64,000 nucleotides of DNA from Brevibacterium permense (GTDB lineage: Bacteria; Actinomycetota; Actinomycetes; Actinomycetales; Brevibacteriaceae). Shown here in pieces: positions 8,733 through 17,584 of this stretch. The notes below the pieces were generated by a model, which worked only from the letters and a program-made list of their open reading frames with translations, made no database searches and was not told the DNA's origin. Position 1 is the stretch's first letter. Every line of letters starts with the position of its first letter. The translations under genes were made by a program, and so were the position numbers. The stretch is taken from the NCBI RefSeq assembly GCF_025506275.1, contig NZ_QYCP01000092.1, positions 124,001 to 188,000 of the forward strand. Direction: 5' to 3'.

Positions 8733-9608
8733 GTGCGGATACGAGAATCACAGCGGGCCGACATCCGGCTGGACTCACACCGCACGGCCGCGTGGGTCTA
8801 TCCGGGTGACCGGCGCCGGCGTCCGCTGCTGATGGTGCATGGCTTCCGTGGGGACCATCATGGAATGGACCTCATCGCCGGCAGCATCTTTGACCGTGAG
8901 GTGGTCGTGCCCGACCTGCCCGGGTTCGGTCTCACTGCCCCGCTGGATTCGGGTTCGTCGCTCTCTGCCTTCGTCGATCATCTCCTCGCTCTACGCGCCG
9001 AGGTGGGCAGGCAACGGGGCGTGACACCGATCCTGGTGGGGCACTCCTTCGGGTCGATCCTGGTCAGCCACCTAGCGGCCTCCCACCGGGACGTCGTCGA
9101 CGAGCTCGTGCTCATCAATCCGATCACCAGCCCCGCCCTCGAAGGGCCCGCACGTTTCCTCACCGCGGTCACCCGCGCCTATTACGCCCTCGGCGCGCGG
9201 CTGCCCGAGCGAGTCGGCCGCTCCCTGCTGAGCAGCCCCGTGATCGTCCGCGCCATGAGCGTGGCCATGGCCACGACTCGCGATCCCGGCCTGCGTTCGT
9301 ACATCCATGATCAGCATCTGCGGCACTTCTCGTCGTTCGCCGACCGCACGTCCCTGTCAGAGGCCTTCACGACGTCCGTCGCGCACACCGTCACCGAGGT
9401 GGCCGACCACCTGAGTATGCCCACGCTCGTCATCGCCGGCGATCAGGACGCCATCGCCCCGATCGGACCGACCCGCGCATTCGTGGAGAAGCTCCCCGAC
9501 GTCGAATTCGTGGAATTGGGCAGGGTGGGCCACCTCGTGCACTATGAGCGCTCGGAGGAAGCCGCCTCGGCGATCTTGGATTTCTGTCACCGGCGAATCG
9601 ACCGGTGA
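8733..9608 (+). CDS. Alpha/beta-fold hydrolase
   Basis: A 291-residue hydrolase. The oxyanion segment is VHGFRGDHHG near residue 34. The nucleophile elbow is GHSFGS with Ser105. The acid is likely Asp in AGDQDAIAP, and the histidine is in GRVGHLVHYE near the C-terminus. These form a complete catalytic triad. There is no signal peptide, so it should be cytosolic. The GTG start lies 1 nt after the universal stress protein stop, so the two are probably cotranslated. The substrate cannot be inferred. Confidence 0.85.
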   Translation: MRIRESQRADIRLDSHRTAAWVYPGDRRRRPLLMVHGFRGDHHGMDLIAGSIFDREVVVPDLPGFGLTAPLDSGSSLSAFVDHLLALRAEVGRQRGVTPILVGHSFGSILVSHLAASHRDVVDELVLINPITSPALEGPARFLTAVTRAYYALGARLPERVGRSLLSSPVIVRAMSVAMATTRDPGLRSYIHDQHLRHFSSFADRTSLSEAFTTSVAHTVTEVADHLSMPTLVIAGDQDAIAPIGPTRAFVEKLPDVEFVELGRVGHLVHYERSEEAASAILDFCHRRIDR

Positions 9609-9650
9609 TTCGGCACGTGACAAGGCGCGAGGAAAGCCGGTGAATCGATG

Positions 9651-9682
9651 AAGGGCCGCTGCGCATCAGCGCAGCGGCCCTT
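9651..9682. terminator. Bidirectional intrinsic terminator
   Basis: A perfect 14-bp stem, AAGGGCCGCTGCGC with its complement, encloses an ATCA loop. It sits between the converging hydrolase gene and the small membrane protein gene and has T-rich flank on the + side (TTATCTT). Confidence 0.85.
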
Positions 9683-9702
9683 ATCTTGAGCCGTGCTGGA
9701 GA

Positions 9703-9933
9703 TCAGCGGCGGGAGTCGCGTGCCCAGCGGTAGAGGATAGGCACGAGGAATGCGAAGCACGACGCGAGCAGACCACCCCAGAAGACCCAGAATTCGGTTC
9801 CCTCAGGTGAGGAGAATGAGGCTCCGAAGAGGTAGAGTCCGAACACGAACAGAGCGAAGGCGAAGACGAAGACGATGACATCGGCGAACGATGCTGAATT
9901 GCGGGTTCTCTTCGGGGCGGCGATATCGGACAT
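9703..9933 (-). CDS. Small two-helix membrane protein
   Basis: A 76-residue protein with a polar N-terminus (about 18 residues), hydrophobic segments at about 19-40 and 50-68, and a basic C-terminus (RWARDSRR). This suggests a helical hairpin with both ends inside. No family is recognised. AAGGAGACC-type purine sequence precedes the ATG. It may be cotranscribed with the holin-like membrane protein gene upstream (10006-10434), 72 bp away on the same strand. Function unknown. Confidence 0.7.
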   Translation of the reverse strand: MSDIAAPKRTRNSASFADVIVFVFAFALFVFGLYLFGASFSSPEGTEFWVFWGGLLASCFAFLVPILYRWARDSRR

Positions 9934-10005
9934 GGTCTCCTCCGGCGATGTTTCTGGTGGTCAGCTGACTCTCAGCAACAGTCTACATCGCGTAGAGGAG
10001 TTTGC

Positions 10006-10434
10006 TCATCTCCGGTCGTGTTCGGCGCTTCGCTCCGGGACCAGCCAACCGAGCAGAGTCGAGACGATCGAGACGATGATCGCAGCGAAGATGGCAGAGA
10101 AGAAGAACGAATCGATGGTGAACTCGAACGGGGTGAACCCGCTGAGCCAACTCGTCAGCGCCAACATGATCGCGTTGATGACGATGGAGAACAGTCCCAG
10201 GGTCAGACACGTGATCGGAGCCGAGACGAAGCTGAGGATCGGTTTGATGAAAGCGTTCGCCAACCCGAAGATGAGGCCGATGACGAGGTAGGAGATGATC
10301 ATCGCCGGAATGGCTCCGGCCTGCTCCTCGACGACCCGGTTCCCTGTGATCGTCACACCCGGCAGGATCCAGGCCGCCACCCAGATCGCACAGGCGTTGA
10401 CGATGACGCGAGACAAGAAGTTCATAGCCGTCAT
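10006..10434 (-). CDS. Phage-holin-family (PF04020-type) membrane protein
   Basis: A 142-residue protein with four hydrophobic segments, containing LPGVTI near residue 25 and NAFIKPILSFVSAPITCLTLGLF-like core features (NAFIKPIL, TLGLFSIVINA). This pattern is typical of the family named 'phage holin family protein', which is widespread as a chromosomal membrane protein and has no demonstrated holin role in most bacteria. No lysis genes are nearby. It is divergent from the MFS gene at 10678, with about 240 bp between them in which I see no gene. Confidence 0.82.
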   Translation of the reverse strand: MTAMNFLSRVIVNACAIWVAAWILPGVTITGNRVVEEQAGAIPAMIISYLVIGLIFGLANAFIKPILSFVSAPITCLTLGLFSIVINAIMLALTSWLSGFTPFEFTIDSFFFSAIFAAIIVSIVSTLLGWLVPERSAEHDRR

Positions 10435-10677
10435 CCTCGCAGACCGATCTGCGTTCTTTCTGAGTCGCGGATGGGAATGAGGTCCGTGCCACGGTGATCA
10501 AACTCAACTTCGCTTGGTGCACTGACACTCGAATCGGATCGCCAAACACAGTAGCCTGAAGGTGAACCCTTCGGTTCGACTTACTCAGACCAACAGCGTG
10601 CACCTACCGAGTGATTTGATCCAGGTCACCACGGCGGCACGACCTCCCGGACGAGCGGGAGCAGAAACTGGATTGAT

Positions 10678-11988
10678 ATGACAGACAACGACATACCCGC
10701 CTCGGCTCGGCGCACCACCGTGCAGCAGTCCTCACCGACTCTGTTCTCGGCCGTCGGGCGCAGCTATTTCCCGATCGCCTTCGTCGCCCGCATGCCATTC
10801 GCCATGATCGTCGTCGGGGTGCTCACCCTCGTTGTGGCCGGCCGCGGATCGCTCAGCTTGGGCGGGATCAATTCCGCCATGGTCGGCTTGGGCACGGCTC
10901 TGTTCGGATCCTTCATCGGGGCGGCCGCCGACCGGTGGGGTCAGCGCTACGTTCTGCTCATCGCCGGGATCCTCAACTGCCTGGCGCTGACCTTCATGGC
11001 GTGGGTCGTCTTCAGCCCGCTGCCGGATTTCGTCGTGTTCATCGCAGCCTTTGCGATCGGTGCCACCTCACCACAGGTCGCGCCGATGTCGCGGTCACGC
11101 ATCGTCGACATCGTCATGTCTGTGCTGCCCTTGGCGAGGCGGCCGAAGGTGCTCAATGCCACGATGGCCTACGAATCCGCTGCCGATGAGGTCATCTTCG
11201 TCTTCGGACCCTTCCTGGTCGGACTCTTGGCGACGTTCTTCACCCCGGTCGCACCCATCATCGGGGCGATCGTGATGACGCTCGTCTTCGTCTCCGCCTT
11301 TGCACTCCATCCGACGGGTCGGGCGCGTTCGACGGGGACATCGAGCAGGCTCGGCGAGCGTGCTCCGGCCAAGGACATGTTCACCGCCGGTGTCTTCGTC
11401 ATCATCCTCGGCGTCTTCGGCGTCGGAATGGTGTTCGGCTCCACCCTCACCGCCCTCACCGCGCTGACCAACGACATCGGCCGACCGGAGGAAGCCGGTC
11501 TCATCTACGGAGTCATGGGCATCGGCTCTGCAGTGCTGGCGATCTCGGTGGCGCTGTTTCCCTCGGCATTCGCGCTGTGGGCGAGGCTGCTGTGTTTCGC
11601 GCCGGTTCTGGTGGCGGGATCGGTCATCCTCGCGTCGACGGAATCGATGCCGATCATCGTCATGGCTCTGCTGCTCATGGGCACGGGAATCGGCCCGAGC
11701 CTCGTCACCCTCTTCAGCCTCGCCGCCGAACGTGCGCCGCTCGGTCGTTCGGCGACGGTGATGTCGATGGCAGGGTCGGCGATCATCGTCGGCCAATCGG
11801 TGTCCTCGGCGATCAACGGAATCCTCGCCGAGGATCAGGGAACGGCCGTGGCGATGGCCGTCCCGGTGGCCGCCTCGGCGATCGTCCTATGTGCCGGTGT
11901 CCTCAATCTGTTCGTCGGGAGGCGCGGCGATCGGAACGCTGACAAGCCGTCACGGCAGCGCGTCAACGGAGCCGAAGAAGAGATCTGA
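10678..11988 (+). CDS. MFS transporter
   Basis: A 436-residue major facilitator protein with about twelve membrane segments. The loop 2-3 signature is present as GAAADRWGQR near residue 82. A central cytosolic loop around residues 215-235 (TGRARSTGTSSR) separates the two six-helix halves. The C-terminus is hydrophilic and charged. The substrate is unknown; the closest impression is of predicted exporters. It stands alone, divergent from the holin-like gene, with the peptide transporter following 147 bp downstream. Confidence 0.85.
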   Translation: MTDNDIPASARRTTVQQSSPTLFSAVGRSYFPIAFVARMPFAMIVVGVLTLVVAGRGSLSLGGINSAMVGLGTALFGSFIGAAADRWGQRYVLLIAGILNCLALTFMAWVVFSPLPDFVVFIAAFAIGATSPQVAPMSRSRIVDIVMSVLPLARRPKVLNATMAYESAADEVIFVFGPFLVGLLATFFTPVAPIIGAIVMTLVFVSAFALHPTGRARSTGTSSRLGERAPAKDMFTAGVFVIILGVFGVGMVFGSTLTALTALTNDIGRPEEAGLIYGVMGIGSAVLAISVALFPSAFALWARLLCFAPVLVAGSVILASTESMPIIVMALLLMGTGIGPSLVTLFSLAAERAPLGRSATVMSMAGSAIIVGQSVSSAINGILAEDQGTAVAMAVPVAASAIVLCAGVLNLFVGRRGDRNADKPSRQRVNGAEEEI

Positions 11989-12135
11989 ATCACTCTATCT
12001 TTCCGCCTTTTGGGATGGCGCGTCCCAGGCATTGCCAGGTGTGACCGGGACATGACCGAAGAGTAGGATGTCCGCTGGTCCATCGTGAAATGCGCCACGG
12101 ATCGTGGCCTCTCACACCACTACGGAAAGCACACA

Positions 12136-13605
12136 ATGTCTTCAACCACCTCGACGACCGAGGCCGTCCGCAGCGATACCCGCTTCTTCGGACACCCTCT
12201 GCCGCTCATGCAGCTGTTCAGCCTGGAACTGTGGGAGCGATTCTCCTATTACGGTATGAATGGCATCCTCGCCCTCTACCTCTACTTCAGCGTCACCGAC
12301 GGCGGCATGGGGATGGAGCAGGGTACGGCCGTGGGAATCGTCGGTGCGTACGGCGGTGCCGTCTTCCTCGCTACGATCCTCGGCGCTTGGATCGCCGACC
12401 GACTCGCCGGAGCGGAAAAGGTCCTCTTCTACTCCGCAGTCATCATCATGATCGGCCATATCTGCCTGGCGTTCATCCCCGGTTTCGGGGGAGTGGCGGT
12501 CGGCCTCATCCTCGTCGCGCTCGGCTCGGGCGGTCTCAAGGCGAACGCCTCGGCACTGGTCGGCGAACTCTACGAAGAGAAGGACCCACGCCGTGACGCC
12601 GGCTTCACCATCTTCTACATGGGCGTGAACATCGGAGCCTTGTTCGGACCGCTCATCACCGGTCTGCTGCAGTCGAACATCGGCTTCCACTACGGATTCG
12701 GGGCCGCCGCGGTCGGCATGGCCCTCGGTCTCGTCATCTACCTCACCGGCCGGAAGAACCTGCCTCCGGAGTCGCGCGTCGCGGTCAATCCGCTGCCGAA
12801 GAACAAGCTCTACCTCTTCATCGTGGCCATCGTTGTCGTCGTTCTCCTCGCCGTCATTCTCTGGATGACGAAGATCGTCAATCCGGAGAACCTCGATTGG
12901 TGGATCGCCGGAATCTCTGCCGGTGCGGCCGCATGCTACTTCATCGTCATGTACACCTCGCCGCAGACGAACGGCGACGAGCGGTCCCGCGTCCTCGCCT
13001 ATATCCCTTTCTTCATCACCGTGGTCATCTTCTGGTCGATGTACCAGCAGATCTTCGGCGTTCTGACCGTCTACTCGGATACACAGCTCAACCGTTCGAT
13101 CTTCGGATGGGAGATGCCGATCAACTGGATCCAGCTGATCCCTGCGTTCTTCGTCATCGTCTTCGCCCCGCTGTTCGCGACGATGTGGATGAAGCTCGGA
13201 CCCAAGCAGATCTCGACACCGGTCAAGGCCGGTCTGTCTCTCGTACTCATCGGCATCGGCTTCCTCATGTTCCTGCCTTTCGCTGAGGCCGGTCCCAATG
13301 AGACTCCGCTGCTGTGGGTGGCGCTGACCCTGGCCGTGTTCGTCTTCGGTGAACTGCTCATCTCGCCGGTGGGCCTGTCGTTCTCGACGAAGGTCGCTCC
13401 GAAGGTCTTCCAGTCGCAGATGATCGCCGTGTTCTTCCTCGCCTCGGGCGTCGGTACGGCACTGTCCGGTGTGCTCGGCGGGTACTTCGACACTGCCAAC
13501 CAGGCACCCTACTGGCTGTCGGTCGGCGGATCGTCGGTCGTGCTCGGCCTCCTCGCGCTGACGCTGACGAAGCCGATGCTGGGGCTGTTGCGCGGAATCC
13601 GCTGA
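12136..13605 (+). CDS. Proton-dependent oligopeptide (POT/PTR2) transporter
   Basis: A 489-residue peptide:proton symporter. The first helix carries the POT signature ELWERFSYYGMNGILALYL (ExxERFxYYG). Helix 5 has the second motif in FTIFYMGVNIGALFGPL. About 14 hydrophobic segments are present. It should import di- and tripeptides, consistent with a proteolytic lifestyle such as cheese-surface Brevibacterium (an inference). The ATG at 12136 has a weak GGAAAG site; upstream in-frame starts are not supported. A terminator follows at 13640. Confidence 0.92.
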   Translation: MSSTTSTTEAVRSDTRFFGHPLPLMQLFSLELWERFSYYGMNGILALYLYFSVTDGGMGMEQGTAVGIVGAYGGAVFLATILGAWIADRLAGAEKVLFYSAVIIMIGHICLAFIPGFGGVAVGLILVALGSGGLKANASALVGELYEEKDPRRDAGFTIFYMGVNIGALFGPLITGLLQSNIGFHYGFGAAAVGMALGLVIYLTGRKNLPPESRVAVNPLPKNKLYLFIVAIVVVVLLAVILWMTKIVNPENLDWWIAGISAGAAACYFIVMYTSPQTNGDERSRVLAYIPFFITVVIFWSMYQQIFGVLTVYSDTQLNRSIFGWEMPINWIQLIPAFFVIVFAPLFATMWMKLGPKQISTPVKAGLSLVLIGIGFLMFLPFAEAGPNETPLLWVALTLAVFVFGELLISPVGLSFSTKVAPKVFQSQMIAVFFLASGVGTALSGVLGGYFDTANQAPYWLSVGGSSVVLGLLALTLTKPMLGLLRGIR

Positions 13606-13639
13606 TTCAGTCGCTGCGCGCATAGTCAGTCCAGCTCGC

Positions 13640-13674
13640 AAGGCCCCTGTGAGTCGCCGACTCACGGGGGCCTT
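13640..13674 (+). terminator. Intrinsic terminator of the POT transporter gene
   Basis: AAGGCCCCTGTGAGT and ACTCACGGGGGCCTT form a 15-bp stem with one mismatch around a CGCCG loop, 34 bp after the stop codon. Confidence 0.8.
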
Positions 13675-13904
13675 CGGCGTCTCCGGGCGGGCTTTCCTCA
13701 CCTGCAGTGTCGATTCAGCGTATTGCAGCCCGAGGGTGTGGTCGGACGGATGAGGGGTGCCGGAGCAACGGTGTGTATTGCTGCTAGTGGGAGGCCGTGC
13801 GACCGACAGGAGGCCGTGCGGCCGACGGACGGTGACGCTGACCGGGGAAATCGCGAGCACAGCGCCGCACAGCGTCGGCGAGCGCGTGGGACTCGACCCC
13901 CGAG
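13675..13904. other. Intergenic stretch, no gene seen
   Basis: Between the POT terminator and the end of the CPBP gene. Open frames here are shadows without codon bias or recognisable products. GTGGGAGGCCGTGCGACCGA-like sequence is repeated once in near-direct tandem around 13790-13820 (AGGCCGTGCG twice). Confidence 0.4.
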
Positions 13905-14822
13905 TCAGACGCCGATGAAGATAGGCAGCGCGTCAGGGTGGTGGGCGTGGACGATCGTGAGGAACACGAACGCGTCGAAGAGCAGATGCACCGAGACCGT
14001 ATAAGGGAGTGATTTCGTGCGAGTGAAGATGAAGGCCTGCACGAGCGCGAAGGGGATCGTCAGCAGCGGACCGATCGACCGGTAGCCGAGCTCCCAGAGG
14101 AACGAGACGAAGATGATCGTGGTGAATAGGTTCGCAGTCCAGAACGAGAAGTGTTTGCGCAGGAGCGCGAAGACCGTGCAGATGAAGAACAGTTCGTCCC
14201 AGATGCCCACGGCGTTCACCCCGAAGAACAGACGGATGATCTCCGACCAGTTCGTCAGCGGAGGCCAGTTGAGGTAGACCCCGGTGCGCATGAAGTACTG
14301 CGGCAGCACTGCCCAGGCGACCACAACGACGAAGACCAGCCATGCCCACTCCAGCCGCGACCAGGGCTGGCCGCGACGCAGCGGAAACTGGATCGTCTTG
14401 TCCTCGAACACATGACGAGTCACGAGCCAAGGGCCGATGACGACGGCGGAGAGCACAACGCCCATGCGTGCGATGTTCGACCACGAGATATCGGCTTCGA
14501 CCGATATCGCCGAGATGAGAGCGAGACAGGCGGCGATGATGCTGAGGTCTCTGGCGAAACTCCGATTGACACTCCACGCGATGACCAGGGCCGCGAGCAT
14601 CGGGGCGTATCCGAAGGCGCGGACCTGCGGAAACGTCGTTCCCAGGCCGAAGAGCACAACCGCCGAGACCGCCAGCGAAGCAGCCGCAGCGGCCTCCCAG
14701 CTGAGCGATTTCAACTGCGAGGATTCGATGGTTACTGCTCGGTCAGTGTCCACGCTCCACACTGTAGACGAACCCGGCCCGAGCCGCACCGGACCATCGG
14801 GCCCAGCCGTGCCGAATCGCAA
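13905..14822 (-). CDS. CPBP-family (CAAX protease-like) membrane protein
   Basis: Up to 305 residues with about eight membrane segments. The region GIWDELFFICTVFALLRKH near residue 205 aligns with motif 1 of CPBP intramembrane proteases (EExxxR), but the first Glu is Asp and no Arg occupies the motif position. A histidine in SVHLLFDAFVF resembles motif 3. Proteolytic activity is therefore doubtful. The TTG at 14822 is the most upstream start. GTGs at 14762 or 14753 are also possible, since the first 20 residues are Gly/Pro rich and no clear ribosome-binding site decides. It diverges from moeA. Confidence 0.65.
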   Translation of the reverse strand: MRFGTAGPDGPVRLGPGSSTVWSVDTDRAVTIESSQLKSLSWEAAAAASLAVSAVVLFGLGTTFPQVRAFGYAPMLAALVIAWSVNRSFARDLSIIAACLALISAISVEADISWSNIARMGVVLSAVVIGPWLVTRHVFEDKTIQFPLRRGQPWSRLEWAWLVFVVVVAWAVLPQYFMRTGVYLNWPPLTNWSEIIRLFFGVNAVGIWDELFFICTVFALLRKHFSFWTANLFTTIIFVSFLWELGYRSIGPLLTIPFALVQAFIFTRTKSLPYTVSVHLLFDAFVFLTIVHAHHPDALPIFIGV

Positions 14823-14850
14823 GTAGGATCGGAGCGAGGGAAGGACATCA

Positions 14851-16068
14851 TTGGATCCAGAGGACTACTCCGAGCTCATCGCCGAACTGGCACCGATTCT
14901 CCACACCGAGACGACGCCGGTACGCAGCGCCGTCGGGCGCACCACGCCAACGGACATCAGAGCTCCGCGATCGGTGCCCGACTTCGCCGCCTCGGCGATG
15001 GATGGCTTCGCCCTCGACGGCGCCGCCCTGAACTCCGCCCGCGACGGCAATGCCATTCGAGTCGTCGGCGACACTCCCGCCGGACGTTCCGCCGTCACGC
15101 TGAAGACGGGATGCGCAGTGCGCGTGATGACAGGTGCTCCCGTTCCCACCGGCGCCGAGGCGGTCGTCCCTGTCGAGCTGACAGACGCCCGACAGACCGG
15201 GCCGGCTCCCGTGGCAATCCGAATCGATTCCCTTCCCGAGTCAGTGCCTCCGGAGTGGAACATCCGCTTGATCGGTGAGGACATGAGCAGGGGCGACATC
15301 GTCCTGACCGCGGGGGAGCGGATCACCTCGGCCGGGGTCGGCGTGCTGGCGATGCTCGGCATCACCGAGATCGACGTCGTCCGCAGGCCCCGCATCGGTC
15401 TGATCGTCACTGGGGACGAAATCCAGGGGGCCGACCAGACAGGTGAGAGCCGCACCGAGGCGGCCGCCTCCTCGATCTTCAATTCGAACCTGCCGATGCT
15501 CGCCGCCGCAGTCCGCGGCTTCGGTGCCGAACCCATCGAAGCCACGTGCAGCGACGACGCCGACGAGCTGCGCGGTGTGCTCATGGCGATGAGCACCGAG
15601 GCCGACCTCGTGGTGACGACCGGAGGTATCAGCGCCGGTGCCTTCGAAGTCGTCCGTCAGGTCCTGGAACCCGACCATTCGACATTCCGCCGATTGGATA
15701 TGCGACCCGGATCGCCTCAGGGATTCGGACGCTTCGGCGCACTGCCGCTCCTCCATCTGCCCGGCACGCCGCAGGGAGCCTTCGTCGGCTTCCACCTCTT
15801 CGCGGGCTCGCTGCTGACGGGTCGGACTCTGCGGCAGAGATGGCGGAAGGGAATTCTCGCGGGCCCCGGCCTGCTCCCGCACGGAAACGCCGTCACTTTC
15901 CGTCCCGGCACCTTCACCGATTCAGGGAAGATTCTCCCCGCTGACCGGGCCAGACTACCGAACTTCGCCTCGGCCGATGTGATCATCAGAATCCCACCGG
16001 GTACCGATACCCCGCATGGTTCAGCAGAACCGTGCGCAGGCACGGCGGTCGACTACCTCGAGTCCTGA
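14851..16068 (+). CDS. moeA: Molybdopterin molybdotransferase, MoeA paralogue 1
   Basis: A 405-residue MoeA-type protein that inserts molybdate into adenylylated molybdopterin. Recognisable segments are SAMDGFALDG near residue 49, MTGAPVPTGAEAVVPVE, GDEIQG and TTGGISAGAFEVV. The usual domain-III motifs are altered: MRPGSPQGFG, and LPGTPQGAFVGF where LPGNPVS is usual. The TTG at 14851 has GAAGGAC upstream. A second MoeA is encoded at 18715-19923. The ThiF-rhodanese gene follows after 32 bp. The loss of the GNPVS asparagine suggests a specialised or weakened active site. Confidence 0.88.
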   Translation: MDPEDYSELIAELAPILHTETTPVRSAVGRTTPTDIRAPRSVPDFAASAMDGFALDGAALNSARDGNAIRVVGDTPAGRSAVTLKTGCAVRVMTGAPVPTGAEAVVPVELTDARQTGPAPVAIRIDSLPESVPPEWNIRLIGEDMSRGDIVLTAGERITSAGVGVLAMLGITEIDVVRRPRIGLIVTGDEIQGADQTGESRTEAAASSIFNSNLPMLAAAVRGFGAEPIEATCSDDADELRGVLMAMSTEADLVVTTGGISAGAFEVVRQVLEPDHSTFRRLDMRPGSPQGFGRFGALPLLHLPGTPQGAFVGFHLFAGSLLTGRTLRQRWRKGILAGPGLLPHGNAVTFRPGTFTDSGKILPADRARLPNFASADVIIRIPPGTDTPHGSAEPCAGTAVDYLES

Positions 16069-16100
16069 TGCCGTCCGCCCTGTCGGATTAGGATGGGGGC

Positions 16101-17306
16101 ATGTCCACTTCACGCCTGAGCCCTGCCGACCGGACCCGCTACGCACGGCAGATCCGGCTGTCCGGATTCGGCGAAAGCGCGCAAGCGGCGCTGCTCGACT
16201 CACACGTCCTCGTCATCGGCGCCGGGGGACTCGGCGCTCCGATTCTCAGCTACCTCGCGGCCGTGGGTATCGGCACGATCACCGTAGTCGATCCCGATAT
16301 CGTCGAACTGAGCAATCTGCATCGACAGGTCATCCACACCGAGGCGGCCATCGGCACTCGTAAGATCGATTCCGTTCAGCAGCGGATGAACGCGATCAAC
16401 TCCTCGATCGAGGTCCGCACGATTCCGCAGCTGCTCACTCCGGACAACGCTCTCGAACTCTTCGAAGGCGTCGACATCGTCGTCGACGGCAGCGACAACT
16501 TCGCCACCCGCTACCTCGCCAATGATGCCTGTGAGATTGTCGGAATCCCTCTCGTCTGGGGCACGATCCTCGGCTTCGACGGCCAGGTCGCCGTCTTCGA
16601 TGCCGAACGCGGCGCCACCCTGCGCGACCTCTATCCTGAAGTTCCCGCTCCGGGCAGTGTGCCCGACTGCTCGGTCGCCGGAGTCCTCGGACCACTGTGC
16701 GGAAGCATCGGATCCGCCATGGCGATGGAGGCCATCAAGGTGCTCACCGGAATCGGCACGCCGCTCTGCAACAGCGTGGCGATCCACAGCAGCCTCGACA
16801 CCAGCTGGGAGACGGTCCCGGTCAGCCCGATCCCCGGCAGATCTCCGGTCACCGACCTCGAGCAGCATCGCGGCGACTACGCCCAGCACACGTTCGACTC
16901 TCTCAAGACCGACGACGACACCGCAGAGAGGACAGCCGGCTCGACCACAGGGGAGGACCCTCTGGGACCGGCCACCGTCACCTGGGCGGACGTCGAGGCC
17001 GACTCCATGCTCGTCGACATCCGCGATCACGATGAGGTCGCCTCGGGGATGGTTCCCGGTGCCATTCACATTCCGATGGACGAGCTGCTCGCCGATCCCA
17101 GCCTGTTGCCGACTCCCGGCACAGCGGACACATTCGCCATTTCTGACGCCGGCTCCGCACGGCCGTACGGGATAGCACTGTACTGCCGGTCGGGGGTGCG
17201 CTCGGCGAGGACCGCTGCGCAGCTGCGTTCAACCGGCATTGCGGTGACGTCAGTCAACGGCGGATATCTCGCTTATCTGTCACAGCCGGCTCCGCAGCAG
17301 AGCTGA
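16101..17306 (+). CDS. moeB: ThiF/MoeB-type adenylyltransferase with rhodanese domain
   Basis: A 401-residue protein. Residues about 10-245 form an E1-like adenylating domain with the ATP loop GAGGLGAPILSYLA, DxDxVELSNLHRQ-like VDPDIVELSNLHRQ, and DGSDNFATRYL. Residues about 285-398 form a rhodanese domain whose active-site loop is YCRSGVRSART with Cys362. It should adenylate the C-terminal Gly-Gly of MoaD and pass on sulfur, the MoeZR arrangement of actinobacteria. The matching MoaD is encoded on the opposite strand 32 bp downstream. Confidence 0.92.
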   Translation: MSTSRLSPADRTRYARQIRLSGFGESAQAALLDSHVLVIGAGGLGAPILSYLAAVGIGTITVVDPDIVELSNLHRQVIHTEAAIGTRKIDSVQQRMNAINSSIEVRTIPQLLTPDNALELFEGVDIVVDGSDNFATRYLANDACEIVGIPLVWGTILGFDGQVAVFDAERGATLRDLYPEVPAPGSVPDCSVAGVLGPLCGSIGSAMAMEAIKVLTGIGTPLCNSVAIHSSLDTSWETVPVSPIPGRSPVTDLEQHRGDYAQHTFDSLKTDDDTAERTAGSTTGEDPLGPATVTWADVEADSMLVDIRDHDEVASGMVPGAIHIPMDELLADPSLLPTPGTADTFAISDAGSARPYGIALYCRSGVRSARTAAQLRSTGIAVTSVNGGYLAYLSQPAPQQS

Positions 17307-17338
17307 CGAGGCTTCAACCGATCTCGCCGATCAGAGTC

Positions 17339-17584
17339 TCACCCGCCGGCGAACGGCGGGAGGACATCGACGGTGTCACCCTCGGCCAAGGGTGCCGATT
17401 TGTCGGTGGCGGCCACGGAATTGACGAGGAAGCTCGAGCGCGACAGCACGGTCGCGGCTTGGGGGGCGGCCGCCTCGGCGAGGGTCGTGACGAGCTCTTC
17501 GACGGACCCGGCACGGATCTGTGATTCGCGGGCGCCGAAGGCCTCCCGGGCTGCGGCGAAGAACCGAACGGTGATGGCAGGCAC
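17339..17584 (-). CDS. moaD: MoaD, small subunit of molybdopterin synthase
   Basis: An 81-residue ubiquitin-fold sulfur carrier ending in PPFAGG. The terminal Gly-Gly is adenylated and thiocarboxylated. The N-terminal strand ITVRFFAAAREAFG is typical of MoaD/ThiS. It starts at GTG 17584, immediately after the TAA of moaA, so the two are one operon with translational coupling. Partner subunit MoaE is encoded at 20387. Confidence 0.9.
   Translation of the reverse strand: MPAITVRFFAAAREAFGARESQIRAGSVEELVTTLAEAAAPQAATVLSRSSFLVNSVAATDKSAPLAEGDTVDVLPPFAGG

Noticed and set aside
10006..10434. Holin-family protein as a sign of a prophage.
   Set aside because: No lysis, structural or integrase genes are near it; this family is mostly a chromosomal membrane protein with a misleading name.
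12142..13860. A 572-codon open frame antisense to the peptide transporter.
   Set aside because: Very rich in Arg/Asp/Glu/Gly, as expected from the antisense of high-GC membrane protein genes; no recognisable domain.
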